Under the pieces are notes generated by a model. It searched no databases, had not been told where the DNA came from, and saw nothing but the letters and a program-made list of their open reading frames with translations. 64,000 nt of DNA, from assembly GCA_028671895.1 (NCBI GenBank), contig CM053799.1, positions 43,029,455-43,093,454 of the forward strand, read 5' to 3'. Positions 22,101-31,036 of the stretch are shown one piece after another; within the stretch, counting starts at the first letter, position 1; each line of letters starts with the position of its first letter. This DNA comes from Oenanthe sinensis (lineage: Eukaryota; Streptophyta; Magnoliopsida; Apiales; Apiaceae). The position numbers and the translations under genes were made by a program.

Positions 22101-23829
22101 TCCATGGCCTCATGTTATTGACTTGGTCAATAAAGCTGATAAAGAAATAAACTCTCCAGAACTCAAGACACTCTTGAAGGCATCTACCATAATGACCAAA
22201 GGACTTAAGAGTGAAGTTAGTGGTCTTAAGGACTTTGTCACTAAATCTACAGCAGCTGTTGAATCTACCTTCTCTACTTCTCAGAATTCTTTAGGCATGA
22301 AGATAAAGAACATTTCAGACAAGCAGAATGCTTTGGAATCCAAGGTTGATGAGATTTCTGTCTCTGTCACTTCTATGCAGGGCATGCTCACAAACTTCGT
22401 TCAAATTTTTACTGAGCACATTGGGAATGATGTCAGAAAGGGGGAGAAGGGTTCAGACAAATGCAAAGAGGATGAAATTCTAAACTCTGACAAACCTGAT
22501 GATGAAGATCATGGGAGTCATAAGGAAGGAAAGCAAACTCTGATAAGACAAACTCTGACAACCTCACAAACTCTGATGACATCAAAGTCTGATGTAAACT
22601 CTGACGACAAGCAAACTCTGATAGATGCTGATTTGGAATTAGCAAAAAGGCTTGAAGAAGAAGATAAGCCTGAGAGGATTGAAGAACAAAACTTAAAAGA
22701 TGCAGAACTGGCAAAGAAAATGTTTGAAGAAGAAAATCCAGGAATGGATCCTGTTGCTGTGGAAGCTGAACTGAAAAAGTCTGGAAATAAAAATGCTCAA
22801 GAAAAGAAGAAGAGAAAATATGTGAAAAAGGCACCTGCTCAAAAGAAGAAGTCAGAATCCAAGCCTACTCAAATCAAATCTGTTGAAGTTCCTAAGATAA
22901 TTGATCAACCAAAACAAGTCTCAGAAATTCAAACCAGATCATCCTCAAGAATTCAACAAAAAGCTCCAACCAAACCACAAACATCTCTTACTATGATGGG
23001 AACAACTTTTCTACCAGGTGGATCTAGGTTTGATGTTGAAGAAGAAGATCATCAACCATCTCTGATCAGAAAGAAAAAGTCTGATCCTCTGTGGACTACA
23101 ACTCAAACTCTGACACTCAATGCCAGGCTTGGAAACAACAAGGGTGGTATTGGTGATACACATGCTAAGATCTACAGAGGTGAAGCAAACATCTTCAGAG
23201 ATCCTTATTCATTAAAAGATAAACCTGAAGAAGAGCTGTCTCAAGAACATCTTGACAAATTAATATCTGTTAACATAGTGAAAGATAGTTTTGATGGAGC
23301 TCAAGCTAAGGAGAAGCTTCTGTATTTTCTAGAAGATGGGAGAGTTTTGAAGATTGCTGAAGAAAATCTGAAGGATAAGGCATCTAAAGAACTTGAACAT
23401 GTTCTATATCTGCTCAATGATGAAAATGAAGCAACTTCAAAGTGGAGAAAGATTCTTGAAAGAAAAATAGCTGAAAAGAAGAAGAGTGAAAGATTGATGA
23501 TGATAAAGTCTGAAGATTATGAGTTTGGGTATTTACTTGAAGATGGAACAAGAAGAGCTATGAGAAAGGGAGATGCAAAGGTCAAGATGGTGTTAGGGAT
23601 TCCTACACTAATTTTAAATCCTGATGGAATGAAGACCTGTTGCATTGTCTTAGATGAAAGGATGGAAAGGTCATCAATTTATGCTCTAAGGGCTGCAATA
23701 TTTCAAATAGATGATTCTTCTGAAAACATGAAGGAATTGAAGGAGAAGCTTGTTGACTTACTGAAAAATGCTGAAGAGAAGCTCCTAAGTCAATTTCTGA
23801 AAGAAGAATTATTTTACAGAAGAATCTAA
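19192..23829 (+). CDS. Element B ORF3: large unclassified third protein (1545 aa)
   Basis: Uninterrupted ORF of 1545 codons in a different frame from pol. Residues 1-290 form a globular region (FAATNYISLLNKT..., FQCNGKHTITPAVVRQALHLPE) like proteins often found downstream of pol in plant Sireviruses and annotated as hypothetical or transposon protein. Then come: basic NLS-like clusters near 323-340 and 370; NSD/NSE repeats 375-430; a Gln-Glu-Pro repeat region (QEP every 15-30 residues) about 547-663; a helical, coiled-coil-like segment about 1000-1075; a second set of repeats read in another frame as QTL about 1115-1145; a Lys-rich block 1205-1226; and a helical C-terminus. I see no signal peptide or convincing membrane helix, so envelope function is not supported. 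Role unknown; nuclear localisation is possible. Confidence 0.85.
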   Translation: MASKGQTFQNYTFAATNYISLLNKTDAPEDFHVVQDFLAQSYIGYALQEPLNFSAQSLVRIWSTATYNNADDDEEPIITFQCNGKHTITPAVVRQALHLPEVAVYDDLVGDEQVKGFFRSIGYGGSLSKLGSLTRPNLRREWSFFFDCITRAFTGKCTNFDAIPQLAQQIGYSLTHNLNFNFPCLIIRQLASKINDDVHTIYFARFLQLIFNYLLPNVSLENDQSLASFCMNKRIFADLARKDTKKGNLSPLFYPTWVRLLLNQRMPTMYGRDFISVAMDQSLAPSDSNPSHPPNTDSQTPLPTSTVSQQTVVAKHTSQQGSSKRKGKSVTESTLKKRKLIDENTDSDEEFVFAKKTTVEQASETGAEVKKKRRRLVKLANSEAANTAGINSDAALNSDVLISDQPKPQDLNSEDITNSEQTTNVLINSGEAWGCWKANIPWKEPGLPVPIENMIGLKAEQERQHNYLKDGPYVTPEEAGPIPVSDSPTKSPKQVIKEISYERARELAEEVRREMEAKKSKSSSASLSSQRFSRKKKKYVTFGQDIQEPTSQSEVAVLEGPGTQEPIDQSSIEATIPASEASIDQGYNPQEPSAQRVEEVVKAPATQEPFNQSLDAGTQSIIKDIAVADAEGQSLAESSPQEPSPQSGEAATDMTQVTQEPIITLMIADQALHVRQTNSDEAPQAHSDAILVQPISTQPMETPSTTSKDQGINSDFSSELTFSDCISSEFMSPTFTAGMIMDSPKKDTPIHVTTDVLSQPPLISVGHCVLNLSGESEVKCVENRINERQTQDLAKGEVELRKKLVTSSEQNLTIESYDMCDVRSNEITLKNQSDLGCSVICAGTQSLPISANSDAVPNTAELLNSDGKDSDSDDVIFADEVVTALSIPFTQRYNTKRWPVNSYDALDRLQMAYPDYMVVENLKGQIEADLNAEGVRRDFSSTPKTSNEDYLTSHRQEIWDFSWKFPEANIPWPHVIDLVNKADKEINSPELKTLLKASTIMTKGLKSEVSGLKDFVTKSTAAVESTFSTSQNSLGMKIKNISDKQNALESKVDEISVSVTSMQGMLTNFVQIFTEHIGNDVRKGEKGSDKCKEDEILNSDKPDDEDHGSHKEGKQTLIRQTLTTSQTLMTSKSDVNSDDKQTLIDADLELAKRLEEEDKPERIEEQNLKDAELAKKMFEEENPGMDPVAVEAELKKSGNKNAQEKKKRKYVKKAPAQKKKSESKPTQIKSVEVPKIIDQPKQVSEIQTRSSSRIQQKAPTKPQTSLTMMGTTFLPGGSRFDVEEEDHQPSLIRKKKSDPLWTTTQTLTLNARLGNNKGGIGDTHAKIYRGEANIFRDPYSLKDKPEEELSQEHLDKLISVNIVKDSFDGAQAKEKLLYFLEDGRVLKIAEENLKDKASKELEHVLYLLNDENEATSKWRKILERKIAEKKKSERLMMIKSEDYEFGYLLEDGTRRAMRKGDAKVKMVLGIPTLILNPDGMKTCCIVLDERMERSSIYALRAAIFQIDDSSENMKELKEKLVDLLKNAEEKLLSQFLKEELFYRRI

Positions 23830-23918
23830 GTCTAAAAAGGGTAAATAAACTCTGGTGCATTTGTCTTGTATTTCTGACATCATAAGTGAAATTTATGTTT
23901 TAATTCTTAAAGCATAAA

Positions 23919-23929
23919 TTGGGGGAGAT
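23919..23929 (+). other. Element B polypurine tract
   Basis: TTGGGGGAGAT directly before the TGTTAGG start of the 3' LTR. Confidence 0.9.
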
Positions 23930-24467
23930 TGTTAGGAATGCAAACACTGGTGATTGTCAGAGATTACTAAACAGAGTTTATGCTGACGTCATCAGCGTTT
24001 AAGGAAGCTGTCGGTCAGAGTTTACTCTACCAGAGAATACTCAATCAGAGTTTACTCTAACAGAGAATGCTCAAATCAGAGAATGACAAACCGACAGAGT
24101 TTAGCTCCAGAGTTTATCAGAAAAGGAAACAGACAAATCAGAGTCTGATTTGGATAGTAAGAAGGAATTCAAGTGCAAGTCAAATTACCTTATTAAATCT
24201 ATTCTTATCATAATCTGTTTTGTAATTGTATTTGTAGCTGTGTCTATATAAACACAGAGATAGGTTATAATTAAACATCGAATTCATAAAAGCAATATCT
24301 TGTAACCTAGCAGCTCTTAAGAACTTAATATCTTGAGAGAGTTTTGTATTCAAGTTCATTATTAATACAAAACAGTATTCCATTCAATATACTTGTGTTC
24401 ATAATCGATTTACAGGCACTATTACATTCAACCCCCTTCTGTAATAGATTGATTATTCTGGGAAACA
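23930..24467 (+). repeat. Element B 3' LTR, 538 bp
   Basis: Same length and, as far as compared, same sequence as 12364-12901. Ends GGGAAACA before the CTTTC duplication at 24468-24472. The lack of visible differences marks a very recent insertion. Confidence 0.97.
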
Positions 24468-24770
24468 CTTTCCATTCAATCCCATTGTGCTTCAATCCAT
24501 TCACTAGAGCAATTTTCTCAATTTTCAAATTTCCAACTTCCAAAATGCCATATCCCATTGTGAAACCAATGGTATTGTCACCAAAGGTTACATAAGGGCC
24601 AGCCATTTCCTTGAACTCTGATAGCAGGGCTTTATCACCTGTCATATGTCCTGAGCATCCACAATCAATGATCCACATGATTCTTTTATTTTTCCTATTG
24701 CCCTGCAAAGCAAAATATCTCAAGTTGTTTTTGGTACCCAATTCACATTGGGTCCATCCTGCTTAGCTAA
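24468..24770 (-). pseudogene. Element C start of pol: protease remnant, interrupted by element B
   Basis: Minus-strand reading gives FALQGNRKN..., then WIIDCGCSGHMTG, where the usual DSG protease triad is DCG, then VTFGDN... up to GLKHNGIEWK at the B insertion. The sequence resumes at 12363 with integrase tail (DTPYELLTGRKP). Relative to element B about 840 bp (pre-integrase domain and integrase core) is missing, a deletion that predates B because the CTTTC duplication lies inside the fused sequence. The pol frame is -1 to the gag end (WVPKTT-stop), as in B, but here the two overlap by roughly 40 bases. Confidence 0.8.
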
Positions 24771-24789
24771 ATCACAGTTTGAAGTTGAA

Positions 24790-27233
24790 TCAATTGTAAT
24801 TCTTTTTTTTAGCTTTTAGCATGAATCCTGTAGCTACCCATTCAGTTTTGATTATTGGTTTAATAACTTTGTTCTTGGGTGGCTTGTCCATCCTAACTTT
24901 AGGAGGACTTGGAGTCTTTGCCTTTTCAGTTTTAGCATTCTTATGCAAGCATTCTTGATTATTAGCAAAAGGCATGTTAAAGCAAATACTCTTCAAGTTT
25001 ATTTTACATGAAATGCAATCAAAGTCACCACAGTGAGTTACTTGTTTGTTCTTTAAAGGCATGCTGTGTAAATTTCCATTACTAGAGGTAGCATTCTTAA
25101 CATTAGACTTGTCCTTATTGCAAACATGAGTTAGATGACTAGAAGACCCACAATTGTTCCGCAACTTTCTAGGAGATTTAGGAATATAATCATAATTGTT
25201 CTTATTGTTTATTCCTAGTTTTCCATTTCTGTTCTTCTTGGTCTTCATGACAGTATGTTTAGAAGTTACTATCATACTAGTGTTGACAGTAGGTTTAGAT
25301 GGAATTGTCTTGACAGTAAGTTTGGATCTCACAGTCTTGATAGCATCTTCTGAACTTACTGTCTTGCCAGTGTTGACAGCATCTTTTAAACACAAGTTAC
25401 TATCAAGGTCAAAACTCACTGTCTTGGGGATTTTGACAGTATCTTTTTCCTTAAGGGACTTAGTGACAGCTTCTTTGTCCTCATCATCTAACTCATGTTT
25501 AATAACTATTGCTTCCTCATCAAATTCGAATTCTGCCTTTTTGAACATGGGATTCTTAACTTTCTTTAGAATAGAAGGTTTGACAGTATGTTTGATGTCT
25601 TCCTCTACAACATGTTTCTTTCCATTTTTCTTCTCATAGCTAAAACCTATACCTACCTTTTGATCTTCAGTATTATCATCATGGTAAGATTTTAACAGGG
25701 AAGATGAATTCTTGAAAACCTTGATTATGAGTTCATTCTCAGAAATCTATTTTCTGAGAAATTCCTCAATCTGAGAAGCACAAACAACCTTGTTTTTAAG
25801 AATCTCATTTTCTTGTTGTAAGGACTCAAAAGCATTCTATTTAAGTTCTAGTTCATGATTCTTAATTCTGAATAATTCATTAGCACTAGACAATCTGACT
25901 ATCTCCTCATTAGCAGCTAACATGCTTGTATGAATATTGAAAATTTCAGAACTTAAACTTTCAAAAGTTTTCTTATACTGAGATGTAGTCATATCAACTA
26001 TAGTAAGAATGGGTACCTGACTTGATGAAGTGGATGAACCTTCTCCAGTGTTTGCCATGAGAGCAAGATTTCCATATTCCCCCTCCTCTTCATCATCAGA
26101 ATCTTCCCAACACTTTCCTTTAGCCATAAAAGCTCTTCCTTGTTGCTTTTTGAGCAAGGCTTCATACTTGGCTTTGAGTTCCTCATAATCATTGCCATTT
26201 CTTCTCACTTGTTTTGGCTTTGTGTATTCTGTTGCAAAATGCCCCATCTCATTGCAGTTGTAACACCTTATCTTGGATCTATCCACTATACCTGTTTTGT
26301 ATCCACCTTTGCCACTTCCTCCAGGTTTTGAAATATTTGGCTTGTTGAACCTGGAGCCTTGTCCTCTAGTTTTAAAGGCTTTGTTCTTCTTGAATCTCAA
26401 GTTGGAGAACTTCCTTGCCATGTAGGCCATTGTTTTGTTTTCCATGTTGTCCAGTTCCTCCAAAGTGTAGAACTCATCTTCATCACCATCCTTGAGTTCC
26501 AGAGTCACACTTTCAACTTCATCTGTGATTTCTTCAATCTTGATTTGCTGTTGATGCTGAGATTCCTTGAGCTGCATTATCTGTGGATCCTGAGCTACTA
26601 GAGCATTTGATGTGCTGGCCATTTTCCCTCTTTGACCAACTTGAATAGCTCTCTTTTGTAGCATCTCTAGCTCATAGGTTTTAAGTATGCCATATAAGGT
26701 TTCAAGAGAAACTTTTGATAAATCCCTTCCTTCTCTTATGGCAGAAACCTTGTGCTCTAGATGGTCAGGAATTTCATGTTTACTTCCTTTTTGTCATAAA
26801 ACTTTCCATGCAGCTGCAAGTCATTTATCAACCTGTTAAACCTCTCAAACATCTCAGTCAACCCTTCACTTGGTTTAGCCATAAAGGCTTCATATTGAGA
26901 CACAAAAATCTGTCTTTGATTTTCCTTCACCTCTTATGTTCTTTCATAGAGTATCTCAATGGTTTCCCATATTTTCTTCGCACTGGTGCAGTTGACAATG
27001 TTATTGTACATGACATTATCAAGTGCTTCTATAATGATAAATTGCAAGCAATCATCCAGAGATACTTTTTCTCTTTCAGTGTCATTGTACTCTGAAACTT
27101 TTTTAGGAACCCAGTAGGCTGGTATTGTTTCACCATCTACTGTAGTTTCAGGTACATATGTCTGAGGAATGAAAGGACCATTTTCCAGAATTCCAGGGTG
27201 AAGAGGGTTAGTTTTTTTAATGAACAACATCAT
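24790..27233 (-). pseudogene. Element C gag remnants
   Basis: Three minus-strand fragments: 27233-26934 (Gag N-terminal, LHPGILENGPFIPQ... SAKKIWETIEILYE), 26664-25837 (central, with zinc knuckle CYNCNEMGHFATEY whose last Cys is Tyr) and 25548-24790 (C-terminal, Lys-rich). The C-terminal part repeatedly reads TVK/TVN/TVS because the ACTGTCA word is embedded in coding DNA (25250-25470). Frameshifts and stops separate the pieces. The size is comparable with B's 751-codon Gag. Confidence 0.85.
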
Positions 27234-27345
27234 TTTTCATTTCCAAAGATTGTAGTGTTCTTTGTCAAAGGTGGGTATTTTTATACTTCTTAGTTTCTGT
27301 ACACTCATGTTTAGATATTTTCAGGTTATGTATATCTAACTTGCT

Positions 27346-27357
27346 GCTCTGATACCA
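27346..27357 (-). other. Element C primer-binding site
   Basis: Minus-strand TGGTATCAGAGC lies two bases from the LTR end at 27360, an exact initiator tRNA-Met complement. It fixes the orientation and the inner boundary of C's 5' LTR. Confidence 0.92.
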
Positions 27358-27359
27358 GT

Positions 27360-28806
27360 TGTTAGACAGTATGAGTGTTGCAGAAGGGGGGAGGTTGAAT
27401 GCAACTTGATAATTTGTTACTAATCTTGCTAACAACAAACAAGAAGTAATAAAATCAAGTAACAAATGCAAACAACAATAAGCAAGTAAATGAAGAAAGG
27501 TGTTTAACTTCAAATATTAATTTTATTAATTTTTGTTTTGCTACAACTGACTGGATGATGTTTCCAGCTTCAATAGATACAATAACAAGAAAGTTGCTAG
27601 TGTTTCTATGCTTGAGAACAGTTAAGCTCAGTTGCATAAGGGAAAGTGTTTGTGATATATGTGTATTTAAGCTAAAACATACATCTCACTTACAAGTTTA
27701 CTTTCCCTTGTTCCTAGGACAATGCTTGAAATAGAAACTTCACTTTTTCTGTTCAAACTTGTCTTCATTCCATTTGCAGATAAAGCTATTCTGAGATGTG
27801 CAGAAATCCTTGACTCCTTGAACACGCCTTATCTTTTTGCTTGTCTTCTCTCAAGTTACAGTAGTAGGCTTGAAAGACTAGATAGCAATGTCAAAATCAA
27901 TCATTAAATTTTCACTACCTAGTTTGCTACTTGAAACAGACTGTCAGCTTCACCAAAAGGTTACTGTCAACCTTTAGCTTCTCTTTGGTGACAGTATCTT
28001 CGACTCCGCATATGTTGCTGTCAATCCTGACATTCTTCTAAAACATGTTATCGTCCAAAGCTACTGTCAACTTTCCCCACCAATGTTGCTGTCAACTATT
28101 TCCGCCAAAATTGCTGTCAGTAAAGCTTGTTGTCTTCAAATCTTCATTCTCTGCCAAGTTTACCATCAAGGAAATAGTTGCTGTCAGTAATACTTGTTGT
28201 CTTCGATTCTTCAATCTCCGCTAAGTTTACTGTCAAGGGAATAGTTGCTGTCATCTGTTTCAAAAGGTTCTATCACTTGAATATGCTGTCGTAGGCTTTA
28301 GTTTGCATAATGTTACTGTCAATGATTTGATCCATGCTGTGCATGAACACTTTGTGAACTTCTACTTCATAGATCATTTATTACATTTATACTAGACAGT
28401 AACTATTGAAATTTACTGTCACCTACTTGGTTTTAATACATACTGTCACAAGTGACAACAAAAAATATTGTCAACATACATATGACAATATGTTTTACTT
28501 AGTTAATTTCTAATTAATCTAAGTATATTTAGTTGATTACAATGTTAACACCACAATCCCTAATAATTGTTAAACCCGAACACTTCATGTCGAATTCGTT
28601 CTAGATCACTTTATCAATTATATACAATTTTCATCAGATAAATTTTGTAATACTTTTCAAGTTAAAAATTATATCTTCTACTTGAACAGTATTTCATTAA
28701 AATTAATATTTCATGAGTAATTAAAATAATATTTTTAAATCCGAAATTCTGCGTTAATTTATAGATATTGTATTCAACCCCCCTTCTATAATATCAGGGA
28801 CCAACA
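27360..28806 (-). repeat. Element C 5' LTR, about 1447 bp
   Basis: On the minus strand it starts TGTTGGTCCCTGATATTATAG with AGAAGGGGGGTTGAAT shortly after, and ends ATTCAACC...CATACTGTCTAACA before the PBS. The two ends therefore carry a long imperfect inverted repeat. Bases 27950-28450 contain about thirteen CTGTCA words on the plus strand (GACAG on the sense strand). The outer end joins element D's antisense ORF at 28807. No second LTR remains for dating. Confidence 0.8.
27950..28450 (-). promoter_or_regulatory. TGACAG(T/C)A word array in element C LTR
   Basis: Plus-strand TTACTGTCAA or TTGCTGTCA occurs near 27960, 28013, 28060, 28085, 28110, 28180, 28225, 28243, 28312, 28410 and 28440, with a few inverted copies (27990, 28395). 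On the sense strand most are TTGACAGTAA or TGACAGCAA. TGAC(A/G)G is the core bound by plant TALE (KNOX/BELL) homeodomain proteins, so a regulatory role is possible but unproven. Confidence 0.6.
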
Positions 28807-29343
28807 CAGACCATGGCCCATCAGACCAAGACTTGGCGCTTTTCTGAGAAGGCCCAAACGAAGGGAAAAGCCAAGGCCGATGAGAAGGTGGCCTCACTCG
28901 AGAAGAAGCTACTGGAAAATGATCAGGAGTTGATAGCAGCCCACGCTGAGCTGCAAGAGCTAAGAGCCGAGAAGAAGGCCTTAATCGACAAGTACATGGA
29001 GTCGGAGGAATTCTATACTTTTATTGATAAGCACGATGACCTAGTTTTCACGATTTTTGGTGCCCAAGCTTAGGGCAAGTCTCCCAATGCCATCTTGGCT
29101 AAACATCTGGGCTTGTTCGATCCTGCAGACTTCCCTGCTCCCATGGGGCAGCCTTTGGCCTTGACCTCCATCACCCGCGAGGATAACTCTGGTGATATTT
29201 CGGGTGGTTAGGCCTTGGATGAATACGATAAGATCTTTTACTCCTCAGAGGCCGAGGAGAATGCTCAAAAGGAGATCGAGGAAGAAGAGAAGACCGAAGA
29301 GGAGAAGAAGGATGAAGAGGAGGATATCGAGGACCTTCCTTAG
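28807..29343 (+). pseudogene. Element D antisense ORF remnant (coiled-coil, acidic C-terminus)
   Basis: Plus-strand reading starts mid-protein (QTMAHQTKTW) and continues through a Lys/Glu-rich coiled coil (KVASLEKKLLENDQEL, ELRAEKKALIDKYMESEEF). It has TAG near 29071, then AILAKHLGLFDP, another TAG near 29209, and an acidic tail ending IEDLP. The same order occurs in element E exon 3 (44037-44672: ELRADRNAIIDQYMASDEY, LGKHLGLFNP, acidic tail). It is thus the 3' part of D's antisense gene, not an independent gene. Confidence 0.8.
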
Positions 29344-29912
29344 TTTTCATTTTCCTCTTTGTATCGATTTTTCTCGTATTCCTTGTATTTTCCTTTTATG
29401 TTTAAAATATGTACTCCAAAAAAAAATTACTTATAAAAGGTTTGTAATGTCGTTCTTTTCCCTTTTCTTGCCTTAGTATATTTCTTAGTATATACTTTTT
29501 CAGCACATATGAAAGGTAATGACTTAGATTTTATTCAGAAACTGCCAACCAGGTTTGACTTTATTCTTTGATTATGAAAGAATTAATAACCTTGATTGCC
29601 AATCCAGGCTGATCACCAGTGTATTCGGAAATGTCACAAGACAGAAGAAAAAACTTCATTGTATTAATAGTGCCCTCAAGGCTAAAAGTGGGCACAACCC
29701 TTACAAAATGGAAATCCTACTTGGACCGAAAGGCTCTTACATCCTAGTGGTTTCATCGAACCTTATTTCTACTTAGTTCCTAATAAATATAAGGATTCAC
29801 TATCGAACTCTTTAGATATGATACACCATCAGGTTTGAGGCATGCCAAGTTCTTGGCACTTCAACAACTTCTAGGGTTTCGAGGATGTATAATCCTCCTC
29901 CCTTAACTTGTT
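29344..29912. other. Element D spacer between antisense ORF and integrase end
   Basis: Non-coding, AT-rich. It corresponds in position to 44673-44914 of element E. It holds the 3' ends of the two converging transcription units; no clear terminator signal was seen. Confidence 0.6.
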
Positions 29913-30964
29913 TTATCTTGTAAGGCCCTTCCCAATTAGGGGTAACTTACCTTTGGGGCCTACTCCAGAAGCTTCAGCCATTCTAAGAACTAGGTCTCCT
30001 TGTCGAAAGAATCTTTCCTTAACCCTTAGGTTGTAGTAGAAAGAAGATTTCTTCTGATATTCTACGATCTTCGCATGAGCCCTATCCCTGACTTCATTAA
30101 TCAAGTCCAACGTAAGCTTTATTCCTTCTTCATTTTCCTCAGGCTCAAAGGCCTTGATTCTTGGGGATACATGTGATATTTCAACTTGAACCAGTACTCC
30201 AGATCTATAAGCCAAGAAGAATGGAGTTGCATCAGTGGTAACTTTGTGAGTGGTTCAATATGCCTAGAGTATTGGCAAAATTTCATCCACCCAGGTGTTA
30301 GCTGAGCGTTCAATCCTTTTTGAGCCCATCAAGGATGATTCGATTGGCTACTTCAGTCTGCCCATTTGCTTGGGGGTGTGCCATAGAAGTAGAGCGTAGA
30401 TCGATGTCATTATCATTGCAATATTCCTTGAATTCTTCATTATTGAATTGTTTTCCATTATCTGTGTCCTGGATTCATGGTATTCCGTACCTGCATATGA
30501 TGTTTTCCCAGAATAATTGAGCTACTTGTTTGGTGTTTATCCTGACCAGTGGTTTAGGCTCAATCCACTTAGTGAAATAATCGATTGCAATGATCAAAAA
30601 CTTTTTGTCCACTATCCATCGGATAGGGCCCAAGGATGTTCATTCCCTATATTGCAAAGGGGATGGGGGAATTGATGAACGTCAACATCTCAGGAGGTTG
30701 CTTGACAACTGGTGCATGCCTTTGACATTTGTCACACCTACTCACGTATTCTATTGAATCTTTCAACAAGTCAGGCCAGTAAAAGCCGAGGCGGGTAATT
30801 TTGTGAGCCAAAGCTCTACCCCCCAAGTATTGGCCACATATTCCTTCGTGTACTTCTTTCAAAGCCTCATGGGCTTCATCTGGCCTTAGACATTTCAAGT
30901 ATGGAATAATAAAAGATTTCTTATAGAGAATTCCATCCATAAGAGTGTACCTTATTGCCCTCAC
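29913..30964 (-). pseudogene. Element D integrase remnant
   Basis: Minus strand 30964-30647 has the integrase zinc finger (GQYLGGRALAHKI ... CDKCQRHAP). Frameshifted core follows, and 30215-29913 reads YRSGVLVQVEISHVSPRI and RVKERFFRQGDLVLR, the gypsy integrase C-terminal region. No chromodomain is visible, as expected outside chromoviruses. Multiple frameshifts make it inactive. Confidence 0.82.
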
Positions 30965-31036
30965 AGTAAGCTTTCTAGCTTACATAACATTGGCAGGAGT
31001 CCACCCAAACTGAAGGTGGGCTTTAATTGGATCCAT

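Larger units (their letters stand above)
12364..24467 (+). mobile_element. Element B: young Sirevirus-type copia element with third ORF
   Basis: 12,104 bp bounded by 538-bp LTRs that I could not tell apart by eye, with a perfect 5-bp duplication. Order: LTR, PBS, gag (751 codons), pol in another frame, 535-bp motif-rich spacer, ORF3 of 1545 codons, polypurine tract, LTR. YVDDIIFG in RT, an oversized Gag with several zinc knuckles and an extra ORF after pol are Sirevirus traits. One nonsense codon in RT (17448-17450) and the odd gag-pol junction are the only visible defects. It sits inside element C in the opposite orientation. Confidence 0.95.
9885..28806 (-). mobile_element. Element C: decayed Sirevirus-type copia element, split by element B
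   Basis: Reading on the minus strand: 5' LTR 28806-27360, PBS 27357-27346, gag remnants 27233-24790, start of pol to 24468, then element B (12364-24467), then the rest of pol 12363-10465 and a motif-rich spacer to 9885. YVDDIIFG in RT, the extended Gag and LTR ends TGTTGG...CTAACA fit the Sirevirus lineage. No 3' LTR remains; the element is cut at 9885 by the preceding LTR fragment. Several frameshifts, a lost zinc-knuckle Cys, an altered protease triad and an integrase deletion make it defective. Confidence 0.85.

Noticed and set aside
19192..23829. Calling ORF3 an envelope protein
   Set aside because: No signal peptide, fusion-like peptide or clear transmembrane helix was visible; position after pol alone is not evidence.
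24725..24745. Canonical -1 slippery heptamer at the element C gag-pol overlap (CCAAAAACA)
   Set aside because: In the gag frame it does not fit the X XXY YYZ pattern, and element B lacks any overlap at the same place.
28813..29073. Independent small coiled-coil gene
   Set aside because: Matches exon 3 of the antisense gene in element E and continues past an internal stop; it is the broken end of element D's antisense ORF.
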